Source: JAEXOD01 sp964652025 (GTDB lineage Bacteria; Bacteroidota; Ignavibacteria; Ignavibacteriales; Melioribacteraceae). Taken from it: a stretch of 64,000 nucleotides of DNA. The first letter of the stretch is position 1. Each line of letters opens with the position of its first letter. Shown in pieces: positions 18,695 to 28,007 of the stretch. The stretch spans positions 434,001 through 498,000 of the forward strand of contig CAZYZX010000001.1 in NCBI GenBank assembly GCA_964652025.1, read 5' to 3'. The position numbers and the translations under genes are program-made. The notes below the pieces were generated by a model. It worked only from the letters and a program-made list of their open reading frames with translations, made no database searches and was not told the origin of the DNA.

Positions 18695-19406
18695 CAGCTA
18701 ACCCATAAATTACAAATTCATTGAAATTAGGAGATTCTTCCAGTCCAATTTTACCCGCTTTAATTAATTCTAATAGTGCAATAAATGTAACTATTATTCT
18801 TATTTTTTCTTGCATTCCTTTTACTAATTCAATAAAATTTAGTTTTTTATTATTGCTAACCTTGTTCAAAATAAAATCTATTTGCTCATCAATAGATACA
18901 TTTAACTTTTTTATTTGGTGAACAACTTGTTTTGGCTTTTCCATAAGCACTTTTTTAAAGGCTTTCATTAAATCATACAAAGTAATATTTTTTAATAACT
19001 TTTGCATATCAGTATAAGTTTCTTTAATATCGTAATCAAAATTTCCCCTATATGCAAGTTTTCTTTGGTCAGATTCAAAAAATGAAAGTTCTTCACTCAT
19101 CTCTTTATATCTTTTATACTCTAAAAGAGCATTAACTAAATCTGCTCTTGGGTCAATTTCTTCCCCTTTTTCATCTTTTTCTCTTGGCAAAAGCATTTTA
19201 ACCTTAATTTGCATTAAAGTAGATGCCATTAAAATAAAATCGCCAGCTACTTCCAAATCTAACTCTTTAATTAAAGCTAAATACTCCATAAAATCTTTTG
19301 TTAACTTGGAAATCGGAATATCATATATATCCAATTCATCTCTTTTTATAAAGAATAACAAAAGATCTAACGGTCCTTCGAAGTAAGGCAAAACTATTTT
19401 ATACAA
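18687..19406 (-). CDS. scpA: Segregation and condensation protein A
   Basis: Kleisin subunit of the Smc-ScpAB condensin. 239 residues. Seen: the N-terminal FEGPLDLLLFFIKRDELDIYD block that binds the SMC neck, ADLVNALLEYKRYKE in the middle, and a C-terminal winged helix (VTFIALLELIKAGKI). Follows trpS by 0 bases and precedes scpB. Confidence 0.97.
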   Translation of the reverse strand: MYKIVLPYFEGPLDLLLFFIKRDELDIYDIPISKLTKDFMEYLALIKELDLEVAGDFILMASTLMQIKVKMLLPREKDEKGEEIDPRADLVNALLEYKRYKEMSEELSFFESDQRKLAYRGNFDYDIKETYTDMQKLLKNITLYDLMKAFKKVLMEKPKQVVHQIKKLNVSIDEQIDFILNKVSNNKKLNFIELVKGMQEKIRIIVTFIALLELIKAGKIGLEESPNFNEFVIYGLADG

Positions 19407-20387
19407 CTAACCAATACCCATTTTGTTTCTAACTTCATTCATAGTGGTTTCTGCAACTAATTTAGCTTTTTCTTCACCACTTTTAATAATATCTAATACG
19501 TTATCCTTGTCATTTTCATATATTTTTCGCTTTTCTATAATTGGAGCCAAAAACTCATTAATTTTAGTTGCACATTTCATTTTGCACTCAACACAACCTA
19601 ATACGCCGGAACGGCAACCACTTTCAATCTCATCAATTATTTGAGAATTAAATCTTTGCTGATAGTTGAAAATTAAACAAACTTCAGGATGACCAGGATC
19701 ATTTTTCCTAATCTTCGCTGGGTCTGTTTTAGCTTTTTTTAGTTTCAATGTAACTTCTTCTGGCAAGTCGCTTAATAAAATTGTATTGTTTAAGGATTTG
19801 CTCATTTTGGCGTTGCCATCTAATCCAACTAATCTTGCAAACTTAGTTAAAACGGGTTCAGGTTCTGGAAAAACAATTCCATATTGGTTATTAAATCTTC
19901 TAGCTATTTCTCTAGTAATTTCTATATGTGGAACTTGATCTTCGCCAACTGGTACTGCTTCCCCTTTATAAAGTAATATATCCGCAGCTTGAAGTACCGG
20001 ATATCCTAAATGTCCATATGTTACATTCTCTAAATCTAAATCTCTTACTTGATCTTTTAATGTTGGATTTCTTTCTAAGCGAGCGCTTGTTATAAGCATG
20101 GAAAAAATTAAAAAAAGCTCTGTATGTTCTTTTACTTGCGATTGTCTAAAAAATGGACTTTTATTTGGATCTAAGCCCGCTGCTAGCCAATCGATTACCA
20201 TCTCTATAGTATTATCGTAAACGTTCGAACAATCTAACGAGGTAGTTAATACATGATAATCTGCTATTAAATGAAAACTTTCATATTCATTTTGTAATTT
20301 AATCCAATTTTCTAATGCACCAACATAATGGCCTAAATGTAGTTTGCCAGTTGGGCGCATTCCACTTAATATTCTTTTTTTTGCCAT
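19407..20387 (-). CDS. trpS: Tryptophanyl-tRNA synthetase
   Basis: Class I synthetase, 326 residues. HIGH-type motif in GMRPTGKLHLGHYVGALENW (residues 9-28) and KMSKS in NAKMSKSLNN near 200. It carries CVECKMKCATKINEFL near the C-terminal third, as in the Cys-containing TrpS group. First gene of the long minus-strand housekeeping run; 100 bases of AT-rich leader precede it. Confidence 0.98.
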   Translation of the reverse strand: MAKKRILSGMRPTGKLHLGHYVGALENWIKLQNEYESFHLIADYHVLTTSLDCSNVYDNTIEMVIDWLAAGLDPNKSPFFRQSQVKEHTELFLIFSMLITSARLERNPTLKDQVRDLDLENVTYGHLGYPVLQAADILLYKGEAVPVGEDQVPHIEITREIARRFNNQYGIVFPEPEPVLTKFARLVGLDGNAKMSKSLNNTILLSDLPEEVTLKLKKAKTDPAKIRKNDPGHPEVCLIFNYQQRFNSQIIDEIESGCRSGVLGCVECKMKCATKINEFLAPIIEKRKIYENDKDNVLDIIKSGEEKAKLVAETTMNEVRNKMGIG

Positions 20388-20488
20388 ATCTCACAAAATT
20401 TTTTTAAAATAAACTGTAATTTAATAAATTTTTATAATACTTGTAAGTACATTCATTAATTAATTTTAATAATTAAATGATATTAAAT

Positions 20489-20992
20489 TTACTTAACAAA
20501 AAGGAATGGTTTCCACTGCTCGCTAATTCTTCCGCAACTGTTTATTAGGAAAGTTATAGGTGTAGGCTTAAATGGTTTAATTTTTAACTTCATATTTGCT
20601 TCTTCAGGCGTTCTATCCCCCTTTTTATTATTGCATTTAATACATGCAGCAACTAAATTTTCCCAATCATCAGTGCCCCCTCGAGATTTTGGTTTTATAT
20701 GGTCTATTGTTAGTTGTAAATCGCTTCTTCCACAATAGGCACATTTATAATTATCACGTCTTAAAATATTTTTTCTTGTTAAAAACACTTTTTGATATGG
20801 TCTACTTATGTAGTAATTTAACTTTATTACACTTGGTAATGGAAATTTATTATTAGTCGAAGAAATAATTTTTTTATCATTAGGAACTAACATGGTTGCT
20901 TTATTAAGCATTATTAGAACTATTGCTTTTTTAGCTGTACAAACAGATAATGGTTCAAAAGTTTGATTTAATACTAAAACTTTTGCATTCAG
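20489..20992 (-). CDS. HNH endonuclease (start probably not ATG)
   Basis: Small HNH nuclease of the group common in Bacteroidetes and cyanobacteria. The HNH core is clear: CAYCGRSD, LTIDHIKPKSRGGTDDWENL and CIKCNNKKGDRTPEEA, preceded by LTRKNILRRDNY. The first ATG is at 20911, but the same frame upstream encodes KVLVLNQTFEPLSVCTAKKA, which is the conserved N-terminus of this family, so the protein very likely begins earlier. Between the in-frame stop at 21026-21028 and 20911 there is no ATG, GTG or TTG; CTG at 20992 and ATT at 21010 are the available initiators. Coordinates use CTG. Lies 46 bases after mnmA. Confidence 0.8.
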   Translation of the reverse strand: MNAKVLVLNQTFEPLSVCTAKKAIVLIMLNKATMLVPNDKKIISSTNNKFPLPSVIKLNYYISRPYQKVFLTRKNILRRDNYKCAYCGRSDLQLTIDHIKPKSRGGTDDWENLVAACIKCNNKKGDRTPEEANMKLKIKPFKPTPITFLINSCGRISEQWKPFLFVK

Positions 20993-21038
20993 TGCATTAC
21001 CATTGTTAATATATTTTTCGAAGACTTACCTCATATGG

Positions 21039-22136
21039 TTATTTACTTTTTATTAAACCTCCAGCAAGTACGTTCCCTTCAATATCATAAATTACTAAGG
21101 ATTGACCTGGGGTTATTGATAATTTAGGCTCAAAAAATTCTAATATTATTTCTTCTTCAGTGCTTTTAACTACTTTTGCGGCAGATAATTGGTCTTTGTA
21201 TCTTATTTTAGCATATACAATTTCATTTTGTGGTAATAAATCAACGCTTACGTAGTTTAATGAATTTGCAATAACAGTATTACTTAATAAATCTTCTTTA
21301 TCTCCAACATAAATTTTATTGTTTTTAAAGTCAATTTCTGTTACATAAGCGGGTTTACCAAATGTAACACCAAGACCTTTTCTCTGTCCGATGGTGTAGA
21401 ATGGAACACCTTTATGTTTGCCTACAACTTTTCCTTTATATATTAAATCACCCTCTTTTATTTGTTCAACTATTTCTGGACTTCTTTCAGTTAAAAATCT
21501 ATGATAATTATTATCTGCTACAAAGCAAATTTCTTGGCTATCAGGTTTTTTAGCAGTTCGTAATTTAAGTTTTTCAGCAATTGCTCTAACTTCATCTTTT
21601 GTTAATTCCGATAAAGGAAATAAAGTTCTGCTTAAACTTTCCTGTGTTAATCCCCATAATGCATAAGATTGGTCTTTATTGTTATCTAACCCTCTTTTAA
21701 GTTTATATCTATAAGTTATATTATCAAAATAAACTTTGGCATAATGCCCTGTTGCAACATATTTTGCTTCTAAGCTATTTGCTTTTAATAGTAGCTCTTC
21801 CCATTTAATTTTCCTGTTACAAACTACACAAGGGTTTGGCGTTCTTCCTTTAAGATATTCTTCAATAAAATTATCAATTACAGCATGTTCAAAACTTTCA
21901 GTAAAATCGAATGTGTAATGAGGTATACCTAATTTATTTGCAACACTTTTTGCATCAAAAATTGCATCTAACGAGCAGCAGCCACTTTCATGTTTAGGAG
22001 CTCCGCCAACTTCCATAAAACCCCAAGTTTTCATAGTTACACCAATAACTTCAAAACCTTGCTCCACTAATAATGCTGCTGCAACAGATGAATCAACTCC
22101 GCCACTCATGGCAACTATTACTCTATTTTCGTTCAA
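21039..22136 (-). CDS. mnmA: tRNA-specific 2-thiouridylase
   Basis: Thiolates U34 of tRNA-Glu/Gln/Lys. 365 residues. PP-loop SGGVDSSVAAALLV (9-22), catalytic Cys residues in NPCVVCNRKIKW (about 100) and SQEICFVADN (about 197), plus the C-terminal beta-barrel domain. The start is TTG with AGGG 6 bases upstream. The insertion GCCSLDAIFDAKSVANKLG is seen in FCB-group homologues. Confidence 0.97.
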   Translation of the reverse strand: MNENRVIVAMSGGVDSSVAAALLVEQGFEVIGVTMKTWGFMEVGGAPKHESGCCSLDAIFDAKSVANKLGIPHYTFDFTESFEHAVIDNFIEEYLKGRTPNPCVVCNRKIKWEELLLKANSLEAKYVATGHYAKVYFDNITYRYKLKRGLDNNKDQSYALWGLTQESLSRTLFPLSELTKDEVRAIAEKLKLRTAKKPDSQEICFVADNNYHRFLTERSPEIVEQIKEGDLIYKGKVVGKHKGVPFYTIGQRKGLGVTFGKPAYVTEIDFKNNKIYVGDKEDLLSNTVIANSLNYVSVDLLPQNEIVYAKIRYKDQLSAAKVVKSTEEEIILEFFEPKLSITPGQSLVIYDIEGNVLAGGLIKSK

Positions 22137-22183
22137 TTATTTCCCTTTCAGTTTTTCAAAAGTAAACAAATTTAGTACCAATT

Positions 22184-22564
22184 TTAGTTTAATTTTTTAT
22201 ATAATACGGCAAAACTTACCACATAATTTTGTGAATGACTTAAAGATATTTCTATTCCTTTATCATTAGATAAATATTCTCCCATTTTACCATAAATATT
22301 TGTTCTTGGAGTTCCATCAGGTTCATTGTAAATTTCCATATCTTTCCAGCTAAAACCATATATTTTACTAGATGAAAATGATTTTATTATGGCTTCTTTA
22401 GCAGCAAATCTTGCTGCATAATGTTGAAATTTGTTTTTATGTGCTTCGCAATAATTAATTTCAGTTTCAGTAAATATTTTGTTTATAAATAAATCTCCAT
22501 ATCTTTCTATACTTTGTTTTATTCTGTCAATTTCAATTATGTCTATACCAACACCAATTATCAT
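22184..22564 (-). CDS. acpS: Holo-[acyl-carrier-protein] synthase
   Basis: Transfers 4'-phosphopantetheine from CoA to ACP. 126 residues, normal. Seen: GVGIDIIEIDRIKQSIERYG with the Mg2+-binding Asp, ARFAAKEAIIKSF, and the C-terminal ISLSHSQNYVVSFAVL. Lies 35 bases after the mlaD-like gene and 47 before mnmA. Confidence 0.97.
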   Translation of the reverse strand: MIIGVGIDIIEIDRIKQSIERYGDLFINKIFTETEINYCEAHKNKFQHYAARFAAKEAIIKSFSSSKIYGFSWKDMEIYNEPDGTPRTNIYGKMGEYLSNDKGIEISLSHSQNYVVSFAVLYKKLN

Positions 22565-22599
22565 TATTATTCCTATTTATGTTATCTTTTTATCTTTAA

Positions 22600-23502
22600 T
22601 TAAAATACATCCACATTTAATCCTTTACCTTTAAGTTGTTTATTAACTTCATCCATTAAATCATTAAGTTTTTTTATAGCATCAACTAATTGGTAGTATG
22701 TTGCTTCATCGTATAGTAACTTACCTAAATTATTTTTTTGCTTGCCAGTTTCAATACTTAAATCATTAATTTTAGAAATTAAACTATCTGCACTAACCAA
22801 TAATCTATTAACGTTCTTAATAGATACAGATATGTCTTCCCTATTTTTATCCAAAAAACTATTAGCGTTATTTACTAAATTATTGCTATTATTTAATAAT
22901 AAATTAAATTCCTTTTCGTTTTTAGCTATTGTTAGATTTAAATTATTTATTAATTTTTTTGTTTCAATTAAAGTAGTTTTAATATCACTTTTTAACTGTT
23001 TATCTGTTACTATTTCATTAATATTATCAAGCGAAACTTTAACATCTTTAATTATGGATATTAATTCGTTTTGAACAGAGCCCAAAGCTGCCATTGTTGT
23101 AGATATATCTCCGGCAAACCTACCATTTTGAATTTGATTAAAGTCAATTAATTCACTTGAAGTTCCATTAGTAATTTCAATTTTTTTACCTCCCATTAAA
23201 TCAAGCATCATAACATTAAAAACGGCATCTTTAGTTATCTCTGTATTGTTATCAAATGAAATTTTAACTAAAATTGTATTCCTTTCTAAATTTATTTTAC
23301 TTACTAATCCTTTTTTTACCCCATTAATATAAACTCCATCCCCAACGTTTAACCCGGCTACTGAATCAAATCTAACGTTTAAAGTTTTATTTTCAGAATA
23401 TAAAAAAGAATTTTTAGCCCAACCTATAATCCACAATGTAATTAATATACCCAAGAAAACAGTAATTCCAACCTTCAATTCGGTTTTTTTTTCATTTCTC
23501 AT
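22600..23502 (-). CDS. MlaD/MCE family lipid-transport protein
   Basis: 300 residues. One N-terminal membrane segment (about 12-30), an MCE domain (about 37-115, DSVAGLNVGDGVYINGVKKG) and a long C-terminal helical, coiled-coil region rich in Asn/Lys. MCE proteins form rings that carry phospholipid or other hydrophobic molecules between membranes. The partner permease (MlaE) and ATPase (MlaF) are not in the window. The start overlaps the upstream CNNM gene by 11 bases. Confidence 0.88.
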   Translation of the reverse strand: MRNEKKTELKVGITVFLGILITLWIIGWAKNSFLYSENKTLNVRFDSVAGLNVGDGVYINGVKKGLVSKINLERNTILVKISFDNNTEITKDAVFNVMMLDLMGGKKIEITNGTSSELIDFNQIQNGRFAGDISTTMAALGSVQNELISIIKDVKVSLDNINEIVTDKQLKSDIKTTLIETKKLINNLNLTIAKNEKEFNLLLNNSNNLVNNANSFLDKNREDISVSIKNVNRLLVSADSLISKINDLSIETGKQKNNLGKLLYDEATYYQLVDAIKKLNDLMDEVNKQLKGKGLNVDVF

Positions 23503-24802
23503 TATTATTACCTTCAGTAGAACCGTTACTTAAAATAGTAATTATTATTTTATTTATGCGTTTATTTTCTACTTCTTTCACTCTAAAATTTAACCCATTG
23601 TAATTAAAAGTTAATCCAACTTCTGGAATAGTACCAGTATGTGTGTAGATAAAACCACCGATAGTATCATAATCATCATTTTCAGAAGAAAGATCGATGC
23701 CGAATAAATCATTAATTTCAGAAATGGTAACTTTACCCAAAACTTCATAACTATTTTCAGATATTTTAACTATCTCAGTTTCTTCTTTATCATATTCATC
23801 TTTAATATCACCTACAATTTCTTCTAAAATATCTTCTAATGATACTAATCCCGCAGTTCCACCATATTCATCAACTACAATCCCTACATGCATATTTTTA
23901 CTTTGAAATTCACGCATTAGGTCGTTAATCATCTTAGACTCTGGGATAAACATTGGTTTTCTGGCTATTTTTACTAAAGATACATTTTCTTTTTCTTTTT
24001 CATCAATTAAAAATGGTAAAAGATCTTTTGCATAAATTATACCAATAATATTATCTAAATTGCCTTCAAAAAGAGGAATTCTACTATGTCCAGAGTCATT
24101 AATAGTTTGAATTAATTCCTCAAAGGTGTTTTCGGTAGAGATAGCAGCAATATCCACTCGTGGGGTCATTACTTCTCTAACACTTACACTTTTAAATGAT
24201 ACAATACCATAAATTAATTCTTGTTCTTCTTCTTCAATTGTTCCAGCTTCAACTCCAAGATTTGCTAAATCTGTAAGTTCGTTACTTAAAATTGCTGTAG
24301 ATGATTTATCAATTTTTAATCTTGCGGTAGAAATTTTTATTAATTCAGTAATTATTTTAGTTATTGGATACAATAATATACTTACCCAATATAAAGGTAT
24401 TCCAATAACTTTAACAAAAGTTAAATTAAACCTGGTCGCTAAAATTTTAGGAATAATTTCCCCAAAAATTAAAATAATTAAAGTTAAAGTTAAAATTTGG
24501 ATTGATAATACTATATTTAAGTCCCAATTAAAACTTTTTGCTATATCTTTTGCTAAGGTTACAAATATTACAGATGCCCAAACATCGACAAGTGTATTTC
24601 CTATTAAAATTGTAACTAATAATAACCTTGGGTTATCAATAAGATAACCCAAAGATAATCCTAAATATTTGTTAGTCTTTTTAACTTCTTTAAGTCTTTT
24701 TGAATCAAAAGAAAAAAGTGCAACTTCAGACCCTGAGAAAAATCCAGAGGCTATTATTAATAAAATAAGTAATATTACTATGTTAAAAGTATTTATATCC
24801 AA
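23492..24802 (-). CDS. CNNM/CBS-domain transporter (hemolysin C / CorC family)
   Basis: 436 residues: CNNM membrane domain with 3-4 segments (1-190, including SGFFSGSEVALFSFD), a CBS pair (about 205-325; REVMTPRVDIAAI and VDEYGGTAGLVSLEDILEEI) and a C-terminal CorC/HlyC domain (about 345-430). Family members mediate Mg2+ or Co2+ efflux; the substrate here is unproven. There is no ATG; the frame can begin at TTG 24802 (AGGAG 12 bases before) or at an in-frame ATT two codons earlier (AGGAG 6 bases before). Confidence 0.88.
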   Translation of the reverse strand: MDINTFNIVILLILLIIASGFFSGSEVALFSFDSKRLKEVKKTNKYLGLSLGYLIDNPRLLLVTILIGNTLVDVWASVIFVTLAKDIAKSFNWDLNIVLSIQILTLTLIILIFGEIIPKILATRFNLTFVKVIGIPLYWVSILLYPITKIITELIKISTARLKIDKSSTAILSNELTDLANLGVEAGTIEEEEQELIYGIVSFKSVSVREVMTPRVDIAAISTENTFEELIQTINDSGHSRIPLFEGNLDNIIGIIYAKDLLPFLIDEKEKENVSLVKIARKPMFIPESKMINDLMREFQSKNMHVGIVVDEYGGTAGLVSLEDILEEIVGDIKDEYDKEETEIVKISENSYEVLGKVTISEINDLFGIDLSSENDDYDTIGGFIYTHTGTIPEVGLTFNYNGLNFRVKEVENKRINKIIITILSNGSTEGNNNEK

Positions 24803-24845
24803 AAAAATGTAAAACTCCTAATTGTTATACAATACATTTTATAGA

Positions 24846-25271
24846 TTAAAATGGTAAATCATCGGATTCAGCTTGAACCTGATTATCTTCAACTACATTA
24901 TTAACTTCTTGTTCTGGTTCACTAATTTCTGTTTGTTCTTTTGATGAACTATCTAAAGGAATTAATTTTTCAGATATAATTTCGGTAACATTTTTTTTAA
25001 CTCCATGTTTATCTGTATATTCCCTAAAAGAAATGCGACCTTCTACATAAAATTTTTTCCCTTTTTTAAGCATTGATTTGTAATAATCGCTAATATCATA
25101 AGCAACTACATAAAACCATGTAACTTCGTTTTGCCATTTGTCATCTTTTTTAAAACTTCGCGTAACAGCAAGATTAAATGTTGTAACGGATATATTGTTT
25201 GTAGTAAATCTTACTTCGGCATCTTTACCTAAATTACCTATTAACATAACTTTGTTTAATGAAAAAGACAC
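24846..25271 (-). CDS. ssb: Single-stranded DNA-binding protein
   Basis: Binds ssDNA during replication and repair. OB fold (NKVMLIGNLGKDAEVRF, TWFYVVAYDISDYY, KKFYVEGRISFREYTDKHGV), then an acidic tail ending DDLPF, the classic partner-binding tip. I place the start at GTG 25271, which has AGGTG 5 bases upstream and gives MSFSLNKVML; the ATG at 25283 would overlap that SD. About 141 residues. Lies between the T9SS cargo gene and the CNNM gene. Confidence 0.95.
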   Translation of the reverse strand: MSFSLNKVMLIGNLGKDAEVRFTTNNISVTTFNLAVTRSFKKDDKWQNEVTWFYVVAYDISDYYKSMLKKGKKFYVEGRISFREYTDKHGVKKNVTEIISEKLIPLDSSSKEQTEISEPEQEVNNVVEDNQVQAESDDLPF

Positions 25272-25288
25272 TTTGCACCTCATATTTT

Positions 25289-27949
25289 TTATTTAATTAA
25301 TAATAATTTTAAATTGTAAATTTTGTTATTTATTTTGAAATTTGCAATATAAATCCCTGTAGAAAGATTATTATTTTCAAATTTAATATTATATTTACCT
25401 AAATTTAATGTTTCGTTTATTAAAACACTAATTTCTTCTCCTAATAAATTATAAATTGTAAGTTTTACGTTTGATGGATTATTTAATGTAAAAACTAAGC
25501 TAGTAGATGAATTAAACGGATTAGGATAAGCATTATCAATAATAAAATCAAAATTTTGGTTTTTATTATTATCAACAATAGTTTGCTCTTCTTCAAAAAA
25601 CGACTTTACGTTTCTAATAATTTTATTAAAACTAGTGTCATCAGCAGTCGATTCCAATGGAAATGCTAGATAAACTAATTTCCCATTTGTATTCAAATTG
25701 TTAAAGTGACCATTATAAACAATACCAGCACCTTTATTATTATAATAATTGAATGCATTAACGCTACCGTTTATTGGAGCAATAACATCAGGATAATCCT
25801 CGTCGTAAGTTTGACCAATATTAAATTGTAATGAATCAAAGATTGCATAATAACTTGTTTTAACTGTTTTTGATAGAGAATTATCTGCTATATATGAAGA
25901 TTTTAAGTAGTTAGAGTAAAAATCTTTATCAGTAACAGAACCTTTTTCCCATAAATCGTAACCAATTTCGCTACCACAAATAAATAGGTTCCCTCCATTA
26001 TCTAAATAGTTTTTTAGAAGATTTTGCTCAAAGTCATCTATAGATTCATCTCCAGAGCTTTCATCTCCTACATACCAAAAAATGCCGTCGTAATTATTTA
26101 GATTTATATTAGATATTTTTAATGTAGAATTTTTAATGTTATCAAAAGAAACTCCTGCAGATTTTAATCCTAATCCATAACTGATAGAAAATGGATTAAA
26201 AATTCCTTGGAAGCTTGCCGTTCCAATATTTCTATTAAACCCATCAACTATTAAATAATTTTTAGTTCCCTCTTTAAAGGATACACCTAAAATATTTGAA
26301 TAATTTGATTCAGATACAGTATTAAGTAAATTTTTTACAACAGATACTTTATAAAATGTTGGTTCTATTGGTAAGTCAATTGAAACATTAGAAGTTTTTA
26401 GTAAATTTTCATCTAACAATAAATACCAATTCTTACCGTTATTTGAACGATATAATCTATATCCAATTAAATTTGTTGTATCAGCTTGCCATGCTAACTT
26501 AACTTTATTCCCTTCTTTTATAGCGCTTTGTAAAAATATTAAAGTTTCGTTAAAATTATTTTCCATTGAATTATACTTATTAGGAGTATAGGCACTTAAA
26601 TCGCTAATAGCATAAGACCAATAAGAAACAGCCCAATCTCTTGAAGAAGCTTCTGCAATTCTTAGTGCGCCGTTTTGAGCTCTATTTATAAATAAGCGTA
26701 CGTGTCCAGGTTTTAATATTGCGTCAGCAGGCTTTAATTTTGTCCAATCTCTTAATTGTGTTGTAATATTTGGCATATACGATGTTGATGCGTGATAACT
26801 TAATTGCCAACAGCGGCTTACAAAACCACTGCAATCCACTCCAACTGCATAAGAAGAAACTCCCGTAGTGTGAATATCGCCAGCATAATAGTTATAATAT
26901 GTAATGCCTGAGTAAAAATCACTTAATGAACTAAATCCTCCCCACATATAAGGTATTTTAGCATTTTTACCAACAATTAAATAAGCAGGTGTTTTTACTA
27001 TATCTCCATCAGGCGCAGTTACGCCATTTGGTGCTAAATTGTTGCTTTTACAAGTAAATTTATAATTAACATAACTATCCGCAATATTTAAACTTGATAA
27101 TCTGCTTACTGCTAAATTATTTTCATTTGTATAATTAGTATTACTTATAATTTCCTTATTTGTTGTGTATAAATCGTAATGTATATATTTATTTGCAAAT
27201 TCATCTGGATAATTAACTTTATTTTCAACTTGATTAGTTAAATTACTTAATTTTAATATTGTAATATTTTCATTATCACTTAAAAAATGAAATAATTCCC
27301 CATGTTGGTTTAAATGAAATTCCTTAATAATAGTAAGATATTTAATAGTAGGAATATTTATTGTATTAATTAATAATCCGTTTTTATTTAATATTAAAAT
27401 TTCTCTTTTTACTTTTAGTGGAATGTTATTAATTATTTTTTCTATTAGAATATAATAATAACCGTTTGCATCTTGCCCTATTAAATCCGCATAAAAAATA
27501 TTGGTTTTATTAACTTTAATACTTAAAGAATTATAATTATCGACTAAATATAGTTCCCCTTTTTCATTAACAAATAGATTAATAGAAATACCATTGCTAT
27601 TAAAGTATGAACCATCTTTGCCAAAAAAAATATCATCTTTTATGTTTATAGCAGAAGTTGATAAATCGTCTGTACTAAAAATTTCCCCATTAAAATTGTA
27701 TAGTAACCCTTTACTATTGTGCAATTTTTCTAAATTTTGGTAATTAACACTATAAATATTTCCATTATCAAAGGTGCGCAAAAATATTTTGTTTCCATCA
27801 ACTAAAAAATCAGAAATTGCATAAATCCCACAATTTTCAATTCTAGGTTTTTCAGGCAAATCATTTAAATTTAACTTTAAAACAGTATCAAATCTAACTT
27901 GAGCAAACAAATTAATCGTAATAAAAATAAAAAAATAAAATCTAATCAT
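25289..27949 (-). CDS. Large secreted protein: NlpC/P60-like peptidase, FnIII-like and T9SS sorting domain
   Basis: 886 residues from the ATG at 27949, chosen because AAGGA lies 6 bases before it and it starts a signal peptide (MIRFYFFIFITINLFA). Layout: unique beta-rich region (20-300), a cysteine-peptidase-like domain with Cys373 in VGVDCSGFVSRCW and His416 in KPGHVRLF, an FnIII-like strand region (about 480-560, GYRLYRSNNGKNW), an about 220-residue alpha/beta region (NLFICGSEIGYDLWEKGS) and a C-terminal T9SS domain (810-886, NAYPNPFNSSTSLVF, NLSTGIYIANF, ending LKLLLIK). Likely exported across the outer membrane by the type IX system. The NlpC-like core suggests amidase or peptidase activity on cell walls, unproven. 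Confidence 0.8.
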   Translation of the reverse strand: MIRFYFFIFITINLFAQVRFDTVLKLNLNDLPEKPRIENCGIYAISDFLVDGNKIFLRTFDNGNIYSVNYQNLEKLHNSKGLLYNFNGEIFSTDDLSTSAINIKDDIFFGKDGSYFNSNGISINLFVNEKGELYLVDNYNSLSIKVNKTNIFYADLIGQDANGYYYILIEKIINNIPLKVKREILILNKNGLLINTINIPTIKYLTIIKEFHLNQHGELFHFLSDNENITILKLSNLTNQVENKVNYPDEFANKYIHYDLYTTNKEIISNTNYTNENNLAVSRLSSLNIADSYVNYKFTCKSNNLAPNGVTAPDGDIVKTPAYLIVGKNAKIPYMWGGFSSLSDFYSGITYYNYYAGDIHTTGVSSYAVGVDCSGFVSRCWQLSYHASTSYMPNITTQLRDWTKLKPADAILKPGHVRLFINRAQNGALRIAEASSRDWAVSYWSYAISDLSAYTPNKYNSMENNFNETLIFLQSAIKEGNKVKLAWQADTTNLIGYRLYRSNNGKNWYLLLDENLLKTSNVSIDLPIEPTFYKVSVVKNLLNTVSESNYSNILGVSFKEGTKNYLIVDGFNRNIGTASFQGIFNPFSISYGLGLKSAGVSFDNIKNSTLKISNINLNNYDGIFWYVGDESSGDESIDDFEQNLLKNYLDNGGNLFICGSEIGYDLWEKGSVTDKDFYSNYLKSSYIADNSLSKTVKTSYYAIFDSLQFNIGQTYDEDYPDVIAPINGSVNAFNYYNNKGAGIVYNGHFNNLNTNGKLVYLAFPLESTADDTSFNKIIRNVKSFFEEEQTIVDNNKNQNFDFIIDNAYPNPFNSSTSLVFTLNNPSNVKLTIYNLLGEEISVLINETLNLGKYNIKFENNNLSTGIYIANFKINNKIYNLKLLLIK

Positions 27950-27964
27950 AAACATTCCTTTCAA

Positions 27965-27998
27965 AGAAATAAGCGAAGGGTAAAATTACCCCTCGCTT
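27965..27998 (-). terminator. Terminator after the DUF4623-like T9SS gene
   Basis: Inverted repeat of 13 pairs (AAGCGAGGGGTAA with TTACCCTTCGCTT, one G-T pair) with a two-base loop, read on the minus strand right after the gene ending at 28008 and followed by a T-rich stretch. It separates the two T9SS cargo genes. Confidence 0.7.
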
Positions 27999-28007
27999 TT
28001 GATAATA

